A stretch of DNA of 17,872 nt from an uncultured Lachnospiraceae bacterium (GCA_902797015.1 CADBRG010000320.1:1-17872); one strand, 5' to 3'. Shown: positions 7,448 to 16,330, numbered from the stretch's first letter. Program-made: numbers and translations. Notes: a model not told the origin generated them from the letters alone.

Positions 7448-8633
7448 GATCCGAAAAAGATTTTTGCTGACATCTATGACAGCGATCGGGATCATTTTAG
7501 TGATGCTGGTGGTCTGCATCGGGATATCCGATTACCATAAGATGGTTAACCGTCTGGATCAGCATATTGCTTCTGTAGAAGCAGATTATCTGGTGCGTGG
7601 CAGGATGAAGATTCCACAGGAAGCTGTTTTGCCGGCGCAGGGCCTGCCTGTTTTCTGGGTGGCGGAATTTGATGAGACGGGTACGCTTTGTTATATTTCA
7701 TCGGTATCCGATGACAGCGTGCAGGATAAAATGGAGAAGATCACAGTAAACGCTTATTCCGGGGATGAGGAAGAAGGGTTTTGCGAGGATTGCCGGTTTC
7801 AGAAAAAGGAGATCGCAAACGGAAGCCGCATGGTGTTTGTTGAAGGTTCCCGGAGTCTGACACAGCTCCATGACTCGATCAGGAACCTGGTACAGATCGC
7901 TTTGATCGCGCTGGGCGTCTCCTGGCTGATCATGTTTCGGATGTCGCGCTGGATGGTGCGCCCATATGAACAGGCATATGAGTCACAAAAACGATTTGTT
8001 TCCAATATCAGTCATGACTTAAAGACACCGTTGACTGTAATCCGGGCAGATGCAGATGTTTTGTCGGGAATCTATCCGGAAGACCGATGGGTCAATGATA
8101 TCCGGATGCAGTCGGGAAAAATGTCAGAGATGATCGAAGAGATGCTCCTCCTGGCACGACTGCAGGAAAAGGAAAATCGCGAGACCTGGGTGGATTTTCC
8201 GATTTCTGATATCGTAGAAGAAGAAGCGCAGCTCTTTGTGCAGATGGCAGAGATTAAAAACAAGAAATACAGATACGACGTACAGCCAATGCTGACCTAT
8301 CACGGTGACGCGAAGGCCATCCGTCATGTAACGGGAATCCTGCTTGACAATGCGATTAAATATTCTGACGATAACGGCGTGATCCGGTTAAAGCTTTTCA
8401 TGAAAGGAAATCGGATCATATTATCCGTATTTAACACAGTGACGCATATTTCGCGGAAAGAACTGCCTAATCTGACAGAGCGGTTTTATCGTTCTGATAC
8501 AGCACGCAATACGGAGTCGAATTCGCACGGGATCGGTCTTCCTTCCGTTGAGGAGATCATCCGTGCACATCACGGGGAACTGGAACTGTCGACAACAGAT
8601 GAGCAGTCATTCCTTGTGACCATTAAACTGTAA
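7437..8633 (+). CDS. Membrane sensor histidine kinase
   Basis: The 398-residue kinase overlaps the regulator gene by 11 bases, which suggests translational coupling. Transmembrane segments at about 10-30 and 152-168 flank an extracytoplasmic sensor of about 120 residues that contains a CEDC motif (C116, C119) and a further Cys at 85. No HAMP domain is obvious; the second helix runs almost directly into the dimerisation domain. The H-box is FVSNISHDLKTPLT with phosphorylated H193. The ATPase domain has the N-box LLDNAIKYS (N305) and a GIGL motif (about 365-368). The first glycine box is atypical: FNTVTHIS (332-339) stands where DxGxG is common, a variant I associate with many Firmicutes kinases of this class. 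The signal is unknown. Confidence 0.93.
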   Translation: MTRKIRKRFLLTSMTAIGIILVMLVVCIGISDYHKMVNRLDQHIASVEADYLVRGRMKIPQEAVLPAQGLPVFWVAEFDETGTLCYISSVSDDSVQDKMEKITVNAYSGDEEEGFCEDCRFQKKEIANGSRMVFVEGSRSLTQLHDSIRNLVQIALIALGVSWLIMFRMSRWMVRPYEQAYESQKRFVSNISHDLKTPLTVIRADADVLSGIYPEDRWVNDIRMQSGKMSEMIEEMLLLARLQEKENRETWVDFPISDIVEEEAQLFVQMAEIKNKKYRYDVQPMLTYHGDAKAIRHVTGILLDNAIKYSDDNGVIRLKLFMKGNRIILSVFNTVTHISRKELPNLTERFYRSDTARNTESNSHGIGLPSVEEIIRAHHGELELSTTDEQSFLVTIKL

Positions 8634-8645
8634 TAGATATATTTT

Positions 8646-8674
8646 TTGCACAAATAATCCTTTCATGATAAACT
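8646..8674 (+). promoter_or_regulatory. Candidate sigma-A promoter of the cysD operon
   Basis: In the 70-base gap before cysD, TTGCAC (8646-8651) and TAAACT (8669-8674) are separated by exactly 17 bases in AT-rich DNA. The cysD start lies about 30 bases further on. No terminator separates this from the kinase gene, so read-through from upstream is also possible. Confidence 0.45.
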
Positions 8675-8703
8675 GGTAGAAAATATTTTCTGGAGTATCA
8701 AAA

Positions 8704-9606
8704 ATGAAATCATTATCTCATTTAGACAAGCTTGAAGCAGAAGCAATCTATATTATCAGAGAAGTGGCGGCAGAATGCGAAAAACCGGTTATGCTGTATT
8801 CAATCGGGAAAGACTCATCGGTCATGCTGCATCTGGCGATGAAGGCATTCTATCCGGAAAAACCGCCATTCCCTTTCTTACATGTAAATACGACATGGAA
8901 ATTCCGCGAAATGATCGAATTCAGAGACCGGCGGGCAAAGGAACTCGGCATCGAGATGCTTGAGTATATCAATGAAGAAGGTCTGGCACAGGGGATCAAT
9001 CCGTTTGACCACGGCGCTGCATATACGGACATCATGAAGACGCAGGCATTGAAGCAGGCTCTGACAAAGTATGGCTTTACCGCAGCATTCGGCGGCGGCA
9101 GAAGAGACGAAGAAAAAAGCCGCGCAAAAGAGCGCATCTTTTCTTTCCGGAATTCGGAACAGGCCTGGGATCCGAAAAACCAGCGCCCGGAAATGTGGAA
9201 GCTTTTCAACACCGAGATCAACCAGGGTGAATCTATTCGTGTCTTCCCGATCTCAAACTGGACAGAAGCAGACATCTGGCAGTATATCCGGCGGGAGAAT
9301 ATCCCGATTGTCCCGCTGTACTTTGCGGCGATGCGTCCGGTCGTAGAGCGTGACGGAAATCTGATCCTCGTAGACGATGACCGCATGCGTTTGTATCCCG
9401 GTGAAAAACCGCAGATGAAAATGGTACGCTTCCGTACGCTTGGATGTTATCCGTTATCAGGTGGTGTAGAGTCACAGGCGACGGATATCGATTCCGTCAT
9501 CAAAGAGACCCTGTCAGCCGTAGAGTCAGAGCGGACCAGCAGGGTGATCGACAAAGACGGCGGTTCCGCAAGTATGGAAAAGAGAAAGAGAGAGGGATAC
9601 TTTTAG
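8704..9606 (+). CDS. cysD: Sulfate adenylyltransferase subunit 2 (CysD)
   Basis: CysD is the catalytic small subunit of the heterodimeric ATP sulfurylase. It forms adenosine 5'-phosphosulfate (APS) from ATP and sulfate. The 300-residue length is normal for the family. The PP-loop reads S33-I-G-K-D-S38, followed by VMLHLAMKAFYP. Further hallmarks are LHVNTTWKF (about 59-67), AFGGGRRDEEKSRAKERIFSFR (about 128-149) and the C-terminal TLGCYPLSGGVES and KRKREGYF. The ATG at 8704 follows GGAG by about ten bases. The GTPase partner CysN is encoded 169 bases downstream, fused to APS kinase, so the pair should work together in the cytoplasm. The spacer between them is unusually long and structured. 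Confidence 0.97.
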   Translation: MKSLSHLDKLEAEAIYIIREVAAECEKPVMLYSIGKDSSVMLHLAMKAFYPEKPPFPFLHVNTTWKFREMIEFRDRRAKELGIEMLEYINEEGLAQGINPFDHGAAYTDIMKTQALKQALTKYGFTAAFGGGRRDEEKSRAKERIFSFRNSEQAWDPKNQRPEMWKLFNTEINQGESIRVFPISNWTEADIWQYIRRENIPIVPLYFAAMRPVVERDGNLILVDDDRMRLYPGEKPQMKMVRFRTLGCYPLSGGVESQATDIDSVIKETLSAVESERTSRVIDKDGGSASMEKRKREGYF

Positions 9607-9775
9607 CGCAAGCAATGAGCAAAATAACAGGCTTTTCCTGCTTGCAGGAATAAGGCTGTATTTGGCGAATGCCGGAAATGAGCAACGTAGGGTATGCCCG
9701 GAGTTGCGAATTTTCGAGGAGCGGGAGAGTGCGAGAGCACGACGCTCCGGGCTTGCGAAATAAAAGGAGTAGATT
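9607..9775 (+). repeat. Structured, repeat-like spacer between cysD and cysNC
   Basis: The 169-base gap is rich in inverted and direct repeats. I see a hairpin TTCCTGCTTGCAGGAA (9635-9650); GCAAC (9682-9686) pairing with GTTGC (9703-9707) around GGG-TATG-CCC; and GGAGCG (9718-9723) pairing with CGCTCC (9743-9748) around GTGC-GAGA-GCAC, which has a GNRA-type loop. A competing helix GCCCGGAG (9696-9703) with CTCCGGGC (9745-9752) would exclude the others. AATGAGCAA occurs twice (9614-9622, 9677-9685), and TTGCGAA occurs twice, each time ahead of a GGAG. No U-run follows the hairpins, so these are not standard terminators. The cysNC ribosome binding site (AAGGAG, 9764-9769) lies just after the last helix. 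It could be a dispersed intergenic repeat or a cis-acting RNA. Confidence 0.5.
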
Positions 9776-11614
9776 ATGTCAAAAGGCTTATTAAAATTCA
9801 TCACATGCGGCAGTGTGGATGACGGAAAGTCCACACTGATCGGTCATATGCTTTATGATGCAAAGCTTTTGTTCACGGATCAGGAACAGGCACTTGAGCT
9901 TGACAGTAAGGTCGGTTCCCGTGGAGGAAAGGTAGATTATTCTCTGCTTTTAGACGGACTGATGGCTGAACGTGAGCAGGGAATTACGATCGATGTGGCA
10001 TATCGTTATTTTTCGACCGAGAACCGGTCGTTTATCGTAGCAGACACACCGGGGCATGAAGAATACACCAGAAACATGGCGGTAGGTGCTTCCTTTGCAG
10101 ACCTGGCAGTGATCCTGGTAGATGCCTCACAGGGTGTTCTGATCCAGACCAGACGTCATACAAGAATCTGTGCACTGATGGGCATCAGGCATTTTGTGTT
10201 TGCAGTGAATAAGATGGATCTTGTGGATTATGATCAGAAGCGGTTCGACCAGATCAAAAAGGAGATCCGTATTCTGGCGGCAGAGTTTGAATATGATTCG
10301 ATCCAGATCATTCCCGTGTCCGCGACAGAAGGAGACAATATCACAGAGCGTTCGTCACGGATGTTCTGGTATCAGGAAGCGACACTTTTGCAGTATCTTG
10401 AAGAGATTGATGTGGAAAAGGCGGACAGAGAGCAGGGATTTACAATGCCTGTACAGCGTGTCAGCAGACCGGATCATACCTTCCGCGGATTCCAGGGACA
10501 GATTGAAACCGGAGCAGTCGCAGTGGGCGATGAGATTCGTGTACTTCCGTCAGAAGAGACGGCTTGCGTAACAAAGATCTTAAGCGCCGGAGAAGATGTG
10601 GATGAAGCAGGGAAAGGCGAGCCGGTTACCATCTGTCTGGATAAAGAAATCGATGTTTCGCGCGGATGTGTTCTGATCAAAGATGCAAAAACACGTACCG
10701 GCACGATGTTTACCGTACAGCTTCTCTGGATGGATGACGGAAAGCTTTTGACCGGACATAATTATCTGCTGCGTCTTGGCACAGCAAAGGTTTCCGCGAC
10801 GGTGATGAGTATCAAATACCGTATTGATGTGAATACGGGGAATCAGGTTCCGGCAGATGCGATCCGGAAAAACGAGCTTGCAGTCTGTGATATCTCAGTT
10901 GCAACACCGCTGGTGTTTGACGTGTTCGAACAGAACCGTGCACTGGGCGGATTTATTCTGATCGACCGTGTGACACATATGACATCTGCCTGCGGTACGA
11001 TCCTGCATCCGCTTCGCCGTGCAGACAATATCGTTCCTTATGAGATGGATATTGACCGGACACTTAGAGAGAACCAGAAAGGACAGAAGGCACGCACGAT
11101 CTGGCTGACCGGCCTTTCGGGATCCGGTAAGTCTACTCTGGCAAATGAGATCGAGAAACGTCTGTTTGCGGAAGGTAAGCATACGATGACGCTTGACGGC
11201 GATAATGTCCGGAAGGGGCTGAATCAGAATCTGGGATTTAAGGAAGCCGACCGGATCGAGAATATCCGCCGTGTTGCAGAGGCGGCACGCCTGATGAACG
11301 ATGCGGGCCTGATCGTGATCGCGTCATTCGTTTCTCCGTATGAGAGAGACCGTGCACGGGCACGTGAGATTATCGGCTCCGAGAACTTTATCGAGATATA
11401 TGTGAGCACGCCGTTAGAAGAATGTGAACGGCGTGATGTGAAAGGACTTTATCAGAAAGCACGCCGGGGTGAGATTCCGAACTTTACCGGGGTTACAGCG
11501 GTCTATGAGATTCCGGAGAATCCGGAGATCACGATCGATACGACGGGATGCAGCTTAGAAGAAGCGGCAGATACTGTTATGAGTCAGCTTGCGGGGTATC
11601 TGCAGGCGGATTGA
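9776..11614 (+). CDS. cysN: Bifunctional sulfate adenylyltransferase subunit 1/adenylylsulfate kinase (CysNC)
   Basis: The 612-residue protein fuses two enzymes. The N-terminal CysN GTPase (about 1-430) drives APS synthesis by CysD. It has G1 GSVDDGKST (12-20), the EREQGITID switch (65-73), DTPGH (90-94) and NKMD (145-148), then the beta-barrel domains of translation-factor GTPases. The C-terminal APS kinase (CysC, about 436-612) phosphorylates APS to PAPS. It has the P-loop GLSGSGKST (446-454), then DGDNVRKGLNQNLGF and ASFVSPYERDR. All key motifs of both halves are present, so sulfate can be taken through to PAPS. The start ATG at 9776 follows AAGGAG. The next gene is 28 bases downstream. 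The gene could equally be named cysNC. Confidence 0.96.
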   Translation: MSKGLLKFITCGSVDDGKSTLIGHMLYDAKLLFTDQEQALELDSKVGSRGGKVDYSLLLDGLMAEREQGITIDVAYRYFSTENRSFIVADTPGHEEYTRNMAVGASFADLAVILVDASQGVLIQTRRHTRICALMGIRHFVFAVNKMDLVDYDQKRFDQIKKEIRILAAEFEYDSIQIIPVSATEGDNITERSSRMFWYQEATLLQYLEEIDVEKADREQGFTMPVQRVSRPDHTFRGFQGQIETGAVAVGDEIRVLPSEETACVTKILSAGEDVDEAGKGEPVTICLDKEIDVSRGCVLIKDAKTRTGTMFTVQLLWMDDGKLLTGHNYLLRLGTAKVSATVMSIKYRIDVNTGNQVPADAIRKNELAVCDISVATPLVFDVFEQNRALGGFILIDRVTHMTSACGTILHPLRRADNIVPYEMDIDRTLRENQKGQKARTIWLTGLSGSGKSTLANEIEKRLFAEGKHTMTLDGDNVRKGLNQNLGFKEADRIENIRRVAEAARLMNDAGLIVIASFVSPYERDRARAREIIGSENFIEIYVSTPLEECERRDVKGLYQKARRGEIPNFTGVTAVYEIPENPEITIDTTGCSLEEAADTVMSQLAGYLQAD

Positions 11615-11642
11615 TGCCGGATGATAAAGTGAAACAGAAACG

Positions 11643-13286
11643 ATGACAGAGTTTTTAGGTCAGGAAGAAAGCAATAATCAGGCAAAAGCTGTTCCGAAAA
11701 TTCTTCACAAAAAAGGATACCTTTATGTGACAGAGTTTTTTGCGGGAATGGCAGTGATGGCTGTGGAACTGGGTGCCAGCAGACTGCTGGCGCCTTATTT
11801 CAGTTCATCGCAAATTGTCTGGACGATCATCATCGGAACGATCATGATCGCGATGGCGCTCGGTAATGTATGGGGCGGCCGGATGGCAGACCGGTATCCG
11901 GAGCCGGACCGACTGTATAAGAGAATGCTGATCGCGGCGGTATGGATCGCACTCATTCCTGTTTTGGGAAAATATGTGATCGTCGGAATCACGGGAGTTT
12001 TGATCATCGCGATCAACACAAACCTCCTGATCTGGGCAGCATTTTTGGCGTGTATGATCATTTTCGTGTTTCCGCTGTTTCTTCTGGGAACCGTAACGCC
12101 TTCTCTGGTGAAGTTTGCAACCGGCAATCTGGACCATAATGCAAGCGTTGTCGGATCGCTTGGAGCATGTAATACCGTCGGAAGCATCATCGGTACGTTT
12201 CTTCCGACGTTTGTAACGATCCCGGCAGTCGGGACTGCAGTTACATTTTTGCTGTTTTCCGGAATCCTGCTGGTGATCGCGCTGATCTATTTTATATCGG
12301 CAAAAGGCGGCAGACGGATGAGTGTCATTGCAGTGGCAGCGTTTATCGTCTGCAGCATTTTCGGGAATTCAGACAGTTTTGCTTTTTGGGAAAAGGACCT
12401 GGCCTACGAAGGAGAGTCGATTTACAATTATCTTCAGGTCAGAGATACCAAGAAAAGCACAATTCTGTCGACAAACGTACTGTTTGGCGTTCAGTCTGTC
12501 CGGATGAAAGAGGGCGGACTGACGGGGATGTATTATGATTATGCGCTTGCGGCACCGGTCATGGCACAGGTGGCAAAGAAGCAGGATGCATCACTCCTTG
12601 TGCTTGGCATGGGGACCGGGACGTTTGCGCAGCAGACGGCGGAGTATTTTCCGAATGTGTCTGTTGAAGGTGTGGAGATCGATGAATCGATTACGGATCT
12701 CGCACACGAATATTTTGAATTGTCTGAGGAGATCCCGGTTACGACCTATGACGGACGTGCCTATTTATATGCGGATGAAAAACAGTATGACGTGATCATG
12801 GTAGACGCTTATCAGGACATCACCATTCCGTTTCAGATGAGCTCGGTTGAATTCTTCCAGCTCGTGAAAGAACATTTAAAGCCCGGTGGTGTCATGGTCG
12901 TCAATATGAATATGCACACCGATGAAGAGGGAAATATTAATGAATACCTTTCTGATACGATCGACTCCGTCTTTTTAGATGTGGCCTGTGCGGATGTAAA
13001 GGGCTCTACGAACAGGGAACTGTTTGCCTGTGATGATCCGGATGTGATCGATGCCTTTTTGGATGCACCGGCAAAGACAGATTCCGCGCAGCTGAATCTG
13101 ATGATGGAAGAGGTGCGGCTTGGCATGAAACCGTATCAGGGAGGCAGCTATATTTTTACGGATGATAAGGCACCGGTTGAGCTGATGGGAATGAAAGCGA
13201 TCGATGCACTGATCCGGGATGAATTGGGTTATTATAAGGAACTCTATCATGAGAAAGGGCTGAAAGGCCTGATCGATGAGATTTGA
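11643..13286 (+). CDS. Fused membrane transporter-like and spermidine-synthase-like protein
   Basis: The 547-residue protein has an N-terminal membrane part with about seven hydrophobic segments (about 30-240, including FFAGMAVMAVELGASRLLAPYF and the GNVWGGRMADRYP loop typical of MFS-like folds). A cytoplasmic Rossmann domain similar to spermidine synthase (about 255-540) follows. The nucleotide/SAM motif is GMGTG (322-326), the acidic ribose-binding site is VEIDES (E345, D347), then YDGRAYL (369-375) and VDAYQD (387-392). The active-site region reads VDAYQD...IPFQMSS, not the VDSSDP of proven aminopropyltransferases, so actual polyamine synthesis is uncertain. The gene sits 28 bases after cysNC and 15 bases before the lectin-like gene, in one apparent operon. 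Its substrate and direction of transport are unknown. Confidence 0.85.
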   Translation: MTEFLGQEESNNQAKAVPKILHKKGYLYVTEFFAGMAVMAVELGASRLLAPYFSSSQIVWTIIIGTIMIAMALGNVWGGRMADRYPEPDRLYKRMLIAAVWIALIPVLGKYVIVGITGVLIIAINTNLLIWAAFLACMIIFVFPLFLLGTVTPSLVKFATGNLDHNASVVGSLGACNTVGSIIGTFLPTFVTIPAVGTAVTFLLFSGILLVIALIYFISAKGGRRMSVIAVAAFIVCSIFGNSDSFAFWEKDLAYEGESIYNYLQVRDTKKSTILSTNVLFGVQSVRMKEGGLTGMYYDYALAAPVMAQVAKKQDASLLVLGMGTGTFAQQTAEYFPNVSVEGVEIDESITDLAHEYFELSEEIPVTTYDGRAYLYADEKQYDVIMVDAYQDITIPFQMSSVEFFQLVKEHLKPGGVMVVNMNMHTDEEGNINEYLSDTIDSVFLDVACADVKGSTNRELFACDDPDVIDAFLDAPAKTDSAQLNLMMEEVRLGMKPYQGGSYIFTDDKAPVELMGMKAIDALIRDELGYYKELYHEKGLKGLIDEI

Positions 13287-13301
13287 TGATAGGATGTACG
13301 T

Positions 13302-15566
13302 ATGGGAAAACGCATCGCACTTATCATAGCGGTCATTGCCGTCGCGCTTGCGCTGACCGGTAACTCGATCGGATGGATCCAGCGGACGGAGTTGACCCGG
13401 GAAGAATATTTTGCGTCTTTTGCGCAAGAATACAGAGAGCAGGGAAAAGATGATGACGGGAACACCGTGATACTGGTGTCCGCGCCGGATTTTTCGCGCC
13501 TTCAGAAAGAATCGGAAAGACCACTCGCGGAGCTGAACGTCAATGATCTGCAGGTTCTGGTCTCCGGACACCCTGCTTATAAAAAAGATTATACGTTTTC
13601 GGTAGAAGAGGTATCGCAGGAAACGGTGAAGGAAGGATTCTTCAGACAGCTGGCACTTGGTTACCTGTACCAGACGGGTGAGACTGCCGCAGTCAGCGGA
13701 AGATGGTCGGAAAAGCAGAGTGAAGCAGATGCGGCACTCCTTGCAAGTGAGATCACGGTTTCAACCGGCTCTTTACAGACCCCGGCCGGCAATGACCTGA
13801 AGGATTATCTGACATGGTATCGTGACGGAATGGCAGAGCATCTTTTGCTGCTTCCGGAAAACTATAATTACTGGAAGGTGGCCGAAGCACTCGAACCGCA
13901 GAATGCAGATGCAATCTGCTATCAGCCGATCCATGAGCTGACGGAGGAAACGTTTGCCGTAGAGGATGCCGATTATTATGAGATCCTGATGGAAGGAATG
14001 GTCCTGACGGATCTGGATGAGAGCAAGACGGAATATGCATCCGAGCTGACGTTTGATAATCTGCATGCCTTAGCTGATGCGGAATTTGAAAAGGAGATCA
14101 TGCGGAAAGCGGTCGTAGACCGCCTGGCCGGACGCAGTCCGGGGATGGAGTCCCTGCGGGATGACCTGAACAATATCACAAACCTGATCAAAAACGGTAC
14201 GGAAACCGGCTATGAATGGGCCGAGAGCATGGCTGTCTTCGAAGTCATGGCAGAGACCTATGCGGATTTTGACAATCTGCTGACGACCATATCCGCTAAC
14301 AGCGAGGGCGCACTGAAAGAACAGGCGGATGTGCTTCTTGCAGAAGCAAAAAAAGCGATGCAGATCCGGCTTAAGACATACCAGGGATTTTCCAATGCGA
14401 CCAGAAGTGATTACGATGTCCGATGGTTAAATGCGGTTTTCTTTGATGCGGCAAAAGCTTCAGAGGACTATGCAAATGATGCAGAGTTCGCACGGATGAT
14501 CGATGAGGCGGAAAGGCTGTTTGGACTGGTTTCGATCCGGCAGGATATGAAACAGAACATCGCATCCATGACGACACTGCCACAACCGGAACTGACAAGC
14601 TGCATGCATAGTGTGAGCGAACTGATCGCACAGGCGCAGATTGACCGGATCCTTGAGCAGACGATCTATGCTCTGGCAGGACAGATCCAGAAGGAGCAGT
14701 CTGCCGGAACATTACAAGAAAGCACAGGAGAGGCTTATATTGCATATTCCAAGTATCTGCTGTTTGGCAGGATGCATGGGGAGTATCTGCTGCACGGTCT
14801 GGTATCAACGGATAAAGACATGCGGCAGTGGTTTACGGAAAATGTGGGGACTGACATTGTTTCCTGGTATGACACAAAGAGTGCAAACCTGCTGAACATG
14901 CGCAGTGATCTTCTGAAGATACATGAGTCCGATCTGGAATCTTATGAAGGACACAGCTACCTCTGCGTGGATTCCGGAAAGACATGGGAGGAAGCAAAGG
15001 CATTCTGTGAATCCATGGGCGGACATCTGGTCTGCATCAATACGGAAGGAGAACAGAAGTTTATCGAATCGGTGATCAAGGATGGCAGTATGCATCAGTA
15101 CTGGCTGGGCGGTTATGCCTCGGGAGAGTCGTATGTGTGGATCACCGGCGAAGAATTCGCCTATACCAACTGGGATGTGAAACAACCGGGCGGTGAGGGC
15201 CTTACGGCGGGTGGCACCTGTCTGCAGATCTTAAAGGATGCAGATCCGAAGGTTACAGACAGCAAGGCATTTGCGTGGAGAGTTGCACCGGTCGACAATA
15301 TTTATCAGGTGGAGAAGCCTGAACTGATCCAGAAGGCAGAGGAAGAGGCGAAGAAGGCGCAGGAAGCAGCAGCTGCGGCGCAAACTGCCGAGGGACAGAA
15401 TCCGGCGAACAATACAGCAGCTGCGGCAGAGACCCAGCAGACCACGCCGCTGACACCGGGGCAGCAGCAACAGCTGGAGGCGGTTCAGAAGCAGTACCAG
15501 GAAGAGTTAGACACCGTAGGATTTTACGGAACGGATCATGTCGGATTCATATGTGAATGGGATTGA
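13302..15566 (+). CDS. Membrane-anchored protein with an interrupted C-type lectin-like domain
   Basis: The 754-residue protein starts at ATG 13302 with a basic MGKR followed by a hydrophobic helix (about 5-22). This helix is a signal anchor or signal peptide, so the rest is probably outside the membrane. Residues 30-540 match nothing I recognise and are mostly charged, helical-looking sequence. From Y548 (YEGHSYLCVDSGKTWEEAKAF) there is a C-type lectin-like fold with WLGGY, YVWITGE and YTNW motifs and cysteines 555, 569, 640 and 751. The usual sugar-binding EPN/QPD and WND motifs are degenerate (QPGGEG; WRVAPVDN). Before the terminal strand GFICEWD there is an insert of about 70 residues (about 669-739), rich in Ala, Gln and Glu. 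The domain probably binds protein or glycan at the cell surface (inference). Confidence 0.8.
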   Translation: MGKRIALIIAVIAVALALTGNSIGWIQRTELTREEYFASFAQEYREQGKDDDGNTVILVSAPDFSRLQKESERPLAELNVNDLQVLVSGHPAYKKDYTFSVEEVSQETVKEGFFRQLALGYLYQTGETAAVSGRWSEKQSEADAALLASEITVSTGSLQTPAGNDLKDYLTWYRDGMAEHLLLLPENYNYWKVAEALEPQNADAICYQPIHELTEETFAVEDADYYEILMEGMVLTDLDESKTEYASELTFDNLHALADAEFEKEIMRKAVVDRLAGRSPGMESLRDDLNNITNLIKNGTETGYEWAESMAVFEVMAETYADFDNLLTTISANSEGALKEQADVLLAEAKKAMQIRLKTYQGFSNATRSDYDVRWLNAVFFDAAKASEDYANDAEFARMIDEAERLFGLVSIRQDMKQNIASMTTLPQPELTSCMHSVSELIAQAQIDRILEQTIYALAGQIQKEQSAGTLQESTGEAYIAYSKYLLFGRMHGEYLLHGLVSTDKDMRQWFTENVGTDIVSWYDTKSANLLNMRSDLLKIHESDLESYEGHSYLCVDSGKTWEEAKAFCESMGGHLVCINTEGEQKFIESVIKDGSMHQYWLGGYASGESYVWITGEEFAYTNWDVKQPGGEGLTAGGTCLQILKDADPKVTDSKAFAWRVAPVDNIYQVEKPELIQKAEEEAKKAQEAAAAAQTAEGQNPANNTAAAAETQQTTPLTPGQQQQLEAVQKQYQEELDTVGFYGTDHVGFICEWD

Positions 15567-15591
15567 TCCGGAAAACGTTAAAGGTGATATC

Positions 15592-16326
15592 ATGAGCTAT
15601 AGTGATGAAAAAAGAAAACCGGACCTGTATGAGTCTGAAGATGTAGTAAAGCTGGATTTCCAGAATATAAACGGGACGACAATCGAAGATGTTCAACGGC
15701 TTCTTGTCATGCACAATCAGTTTGAAGATTTCCGCAAACTGATGATGGAATATGAGTGCGCGATCTCAGAGGTCAGGACCAAGCTGGATGTCTTGAATGC
15801 GGAGATGTCGCTCCGGACAGACAGAAATCCGTTTGAATCGATCAAGGTGCGTTTGAAATCGCCCATCAGTATCTATGAAAAGATGGAGCGGCGCGGGTAT
15901 CCGTTTACAGTGGAAAGCATCCGTGAAAACCTGCATGACATCGCAGGGATTCGTGTCGTATGTTCCTTTATCGATGATATTTATAAGCTGCGTGATTTCC
16001 TGGTAGAGCAGGACGATGTGACGCTTGTGGAGGAAAAGGATTATATCGCGAATCCGAAGCCGAATGGCTACCGCAGTCTTCATATCATCATTGAGATCCC
16101 GGTATTTATGCTGGAGGGGAAGGTGCTCCGCCGTGTTGAAGTGCAGTTTCGAACGATCGCGATGGACTTCTGGGCGAGCCTTGAGCATAAGCTCAAATAT
16201 AAGAAGGATATCGAAAACGAAGAAACGATCATCGAGGAGCTTTCGATCAGTGCCGACATGGTCAATCAGTTAGACCGGCGCATGCAGCAGATCCGGGAAA
16301 AGATTGACAGGAACGGAAAACAATAA
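15592..16326 (+). CDS. GTP pyrophosphokinase, small alarmone synthetase (RelA/SpoT domain)
   Basis: I chose ATG 15592 (244 residues) because of AAAGGTGAT at 15580-15588. An in-frame ATG at 15538 would overlap the lectin gene by 29 bases and lacks a clear ribosome binding site. The synthetase domain has RLKSPISIYEKMERRG (about 88-102), DIAGIRVVCSF (116-126), YIANPKPNGYRSLH (151-164, Y160 expected to stack on the GTP base) and VEVQFRTIAMDFWASLEHKLKY (from 182). There is no HD hydrolase, TGS or ACT domain, so it should only make (p)ppGpp from ATP and GDP/GTP in the cytoplasm. It is somewhat longer than the roughly 210-residue YjbM/YwaC (RelQ/RelP) types because of a 35-residue N-terminal extension. 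It is the last gene before a strong terminator. Confidence 0.92.
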   Translation: MSYSDEKRKPDLYESEDVVKLDFQNINGTTIEDVQRLLVMHNQFEDFRKLMMEYECAISEVRTKLDVLNAEMSLRTDRNPFESIKVRLKSPISIYEKMERRGYPFTVESIRENLHDIAGIRVVCSFIDDIYKLRDFLVEQDDVTLVEEKDYIANPKPNGYRSLHIIIEIPVFMLEGKVLRRVEVQFRTIAMDFWASLEHKLKYKKDIENEETIIEELSISADMVNQLDRRMQQIREKIDRNGKQ

Positions 16327-16330
16327 AGAG

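Noticed and set aside
9635..9650. Hairpin after cysD as a terminator
   Set aside because: The stem is convincing, but no T-run follows, and cysNC encodes the partner subunit of the same enzyme, so full termination here is unlikely.
12975..13571. Open frame on the - strand (198 codons) across the end of the synthase-like gene
   Set aside because: It overlaps two well-supported + strand genes and has no recognisable motif or clear ribosome binding site.
15538..15591. Upstream ATG start for the alarmone synthetase
   Set aside because: It would overlap the lectin gene by 29 bases and has no clear ribosome binding site, while ATG 15592 has AAAGGTGAT at proper spacing.
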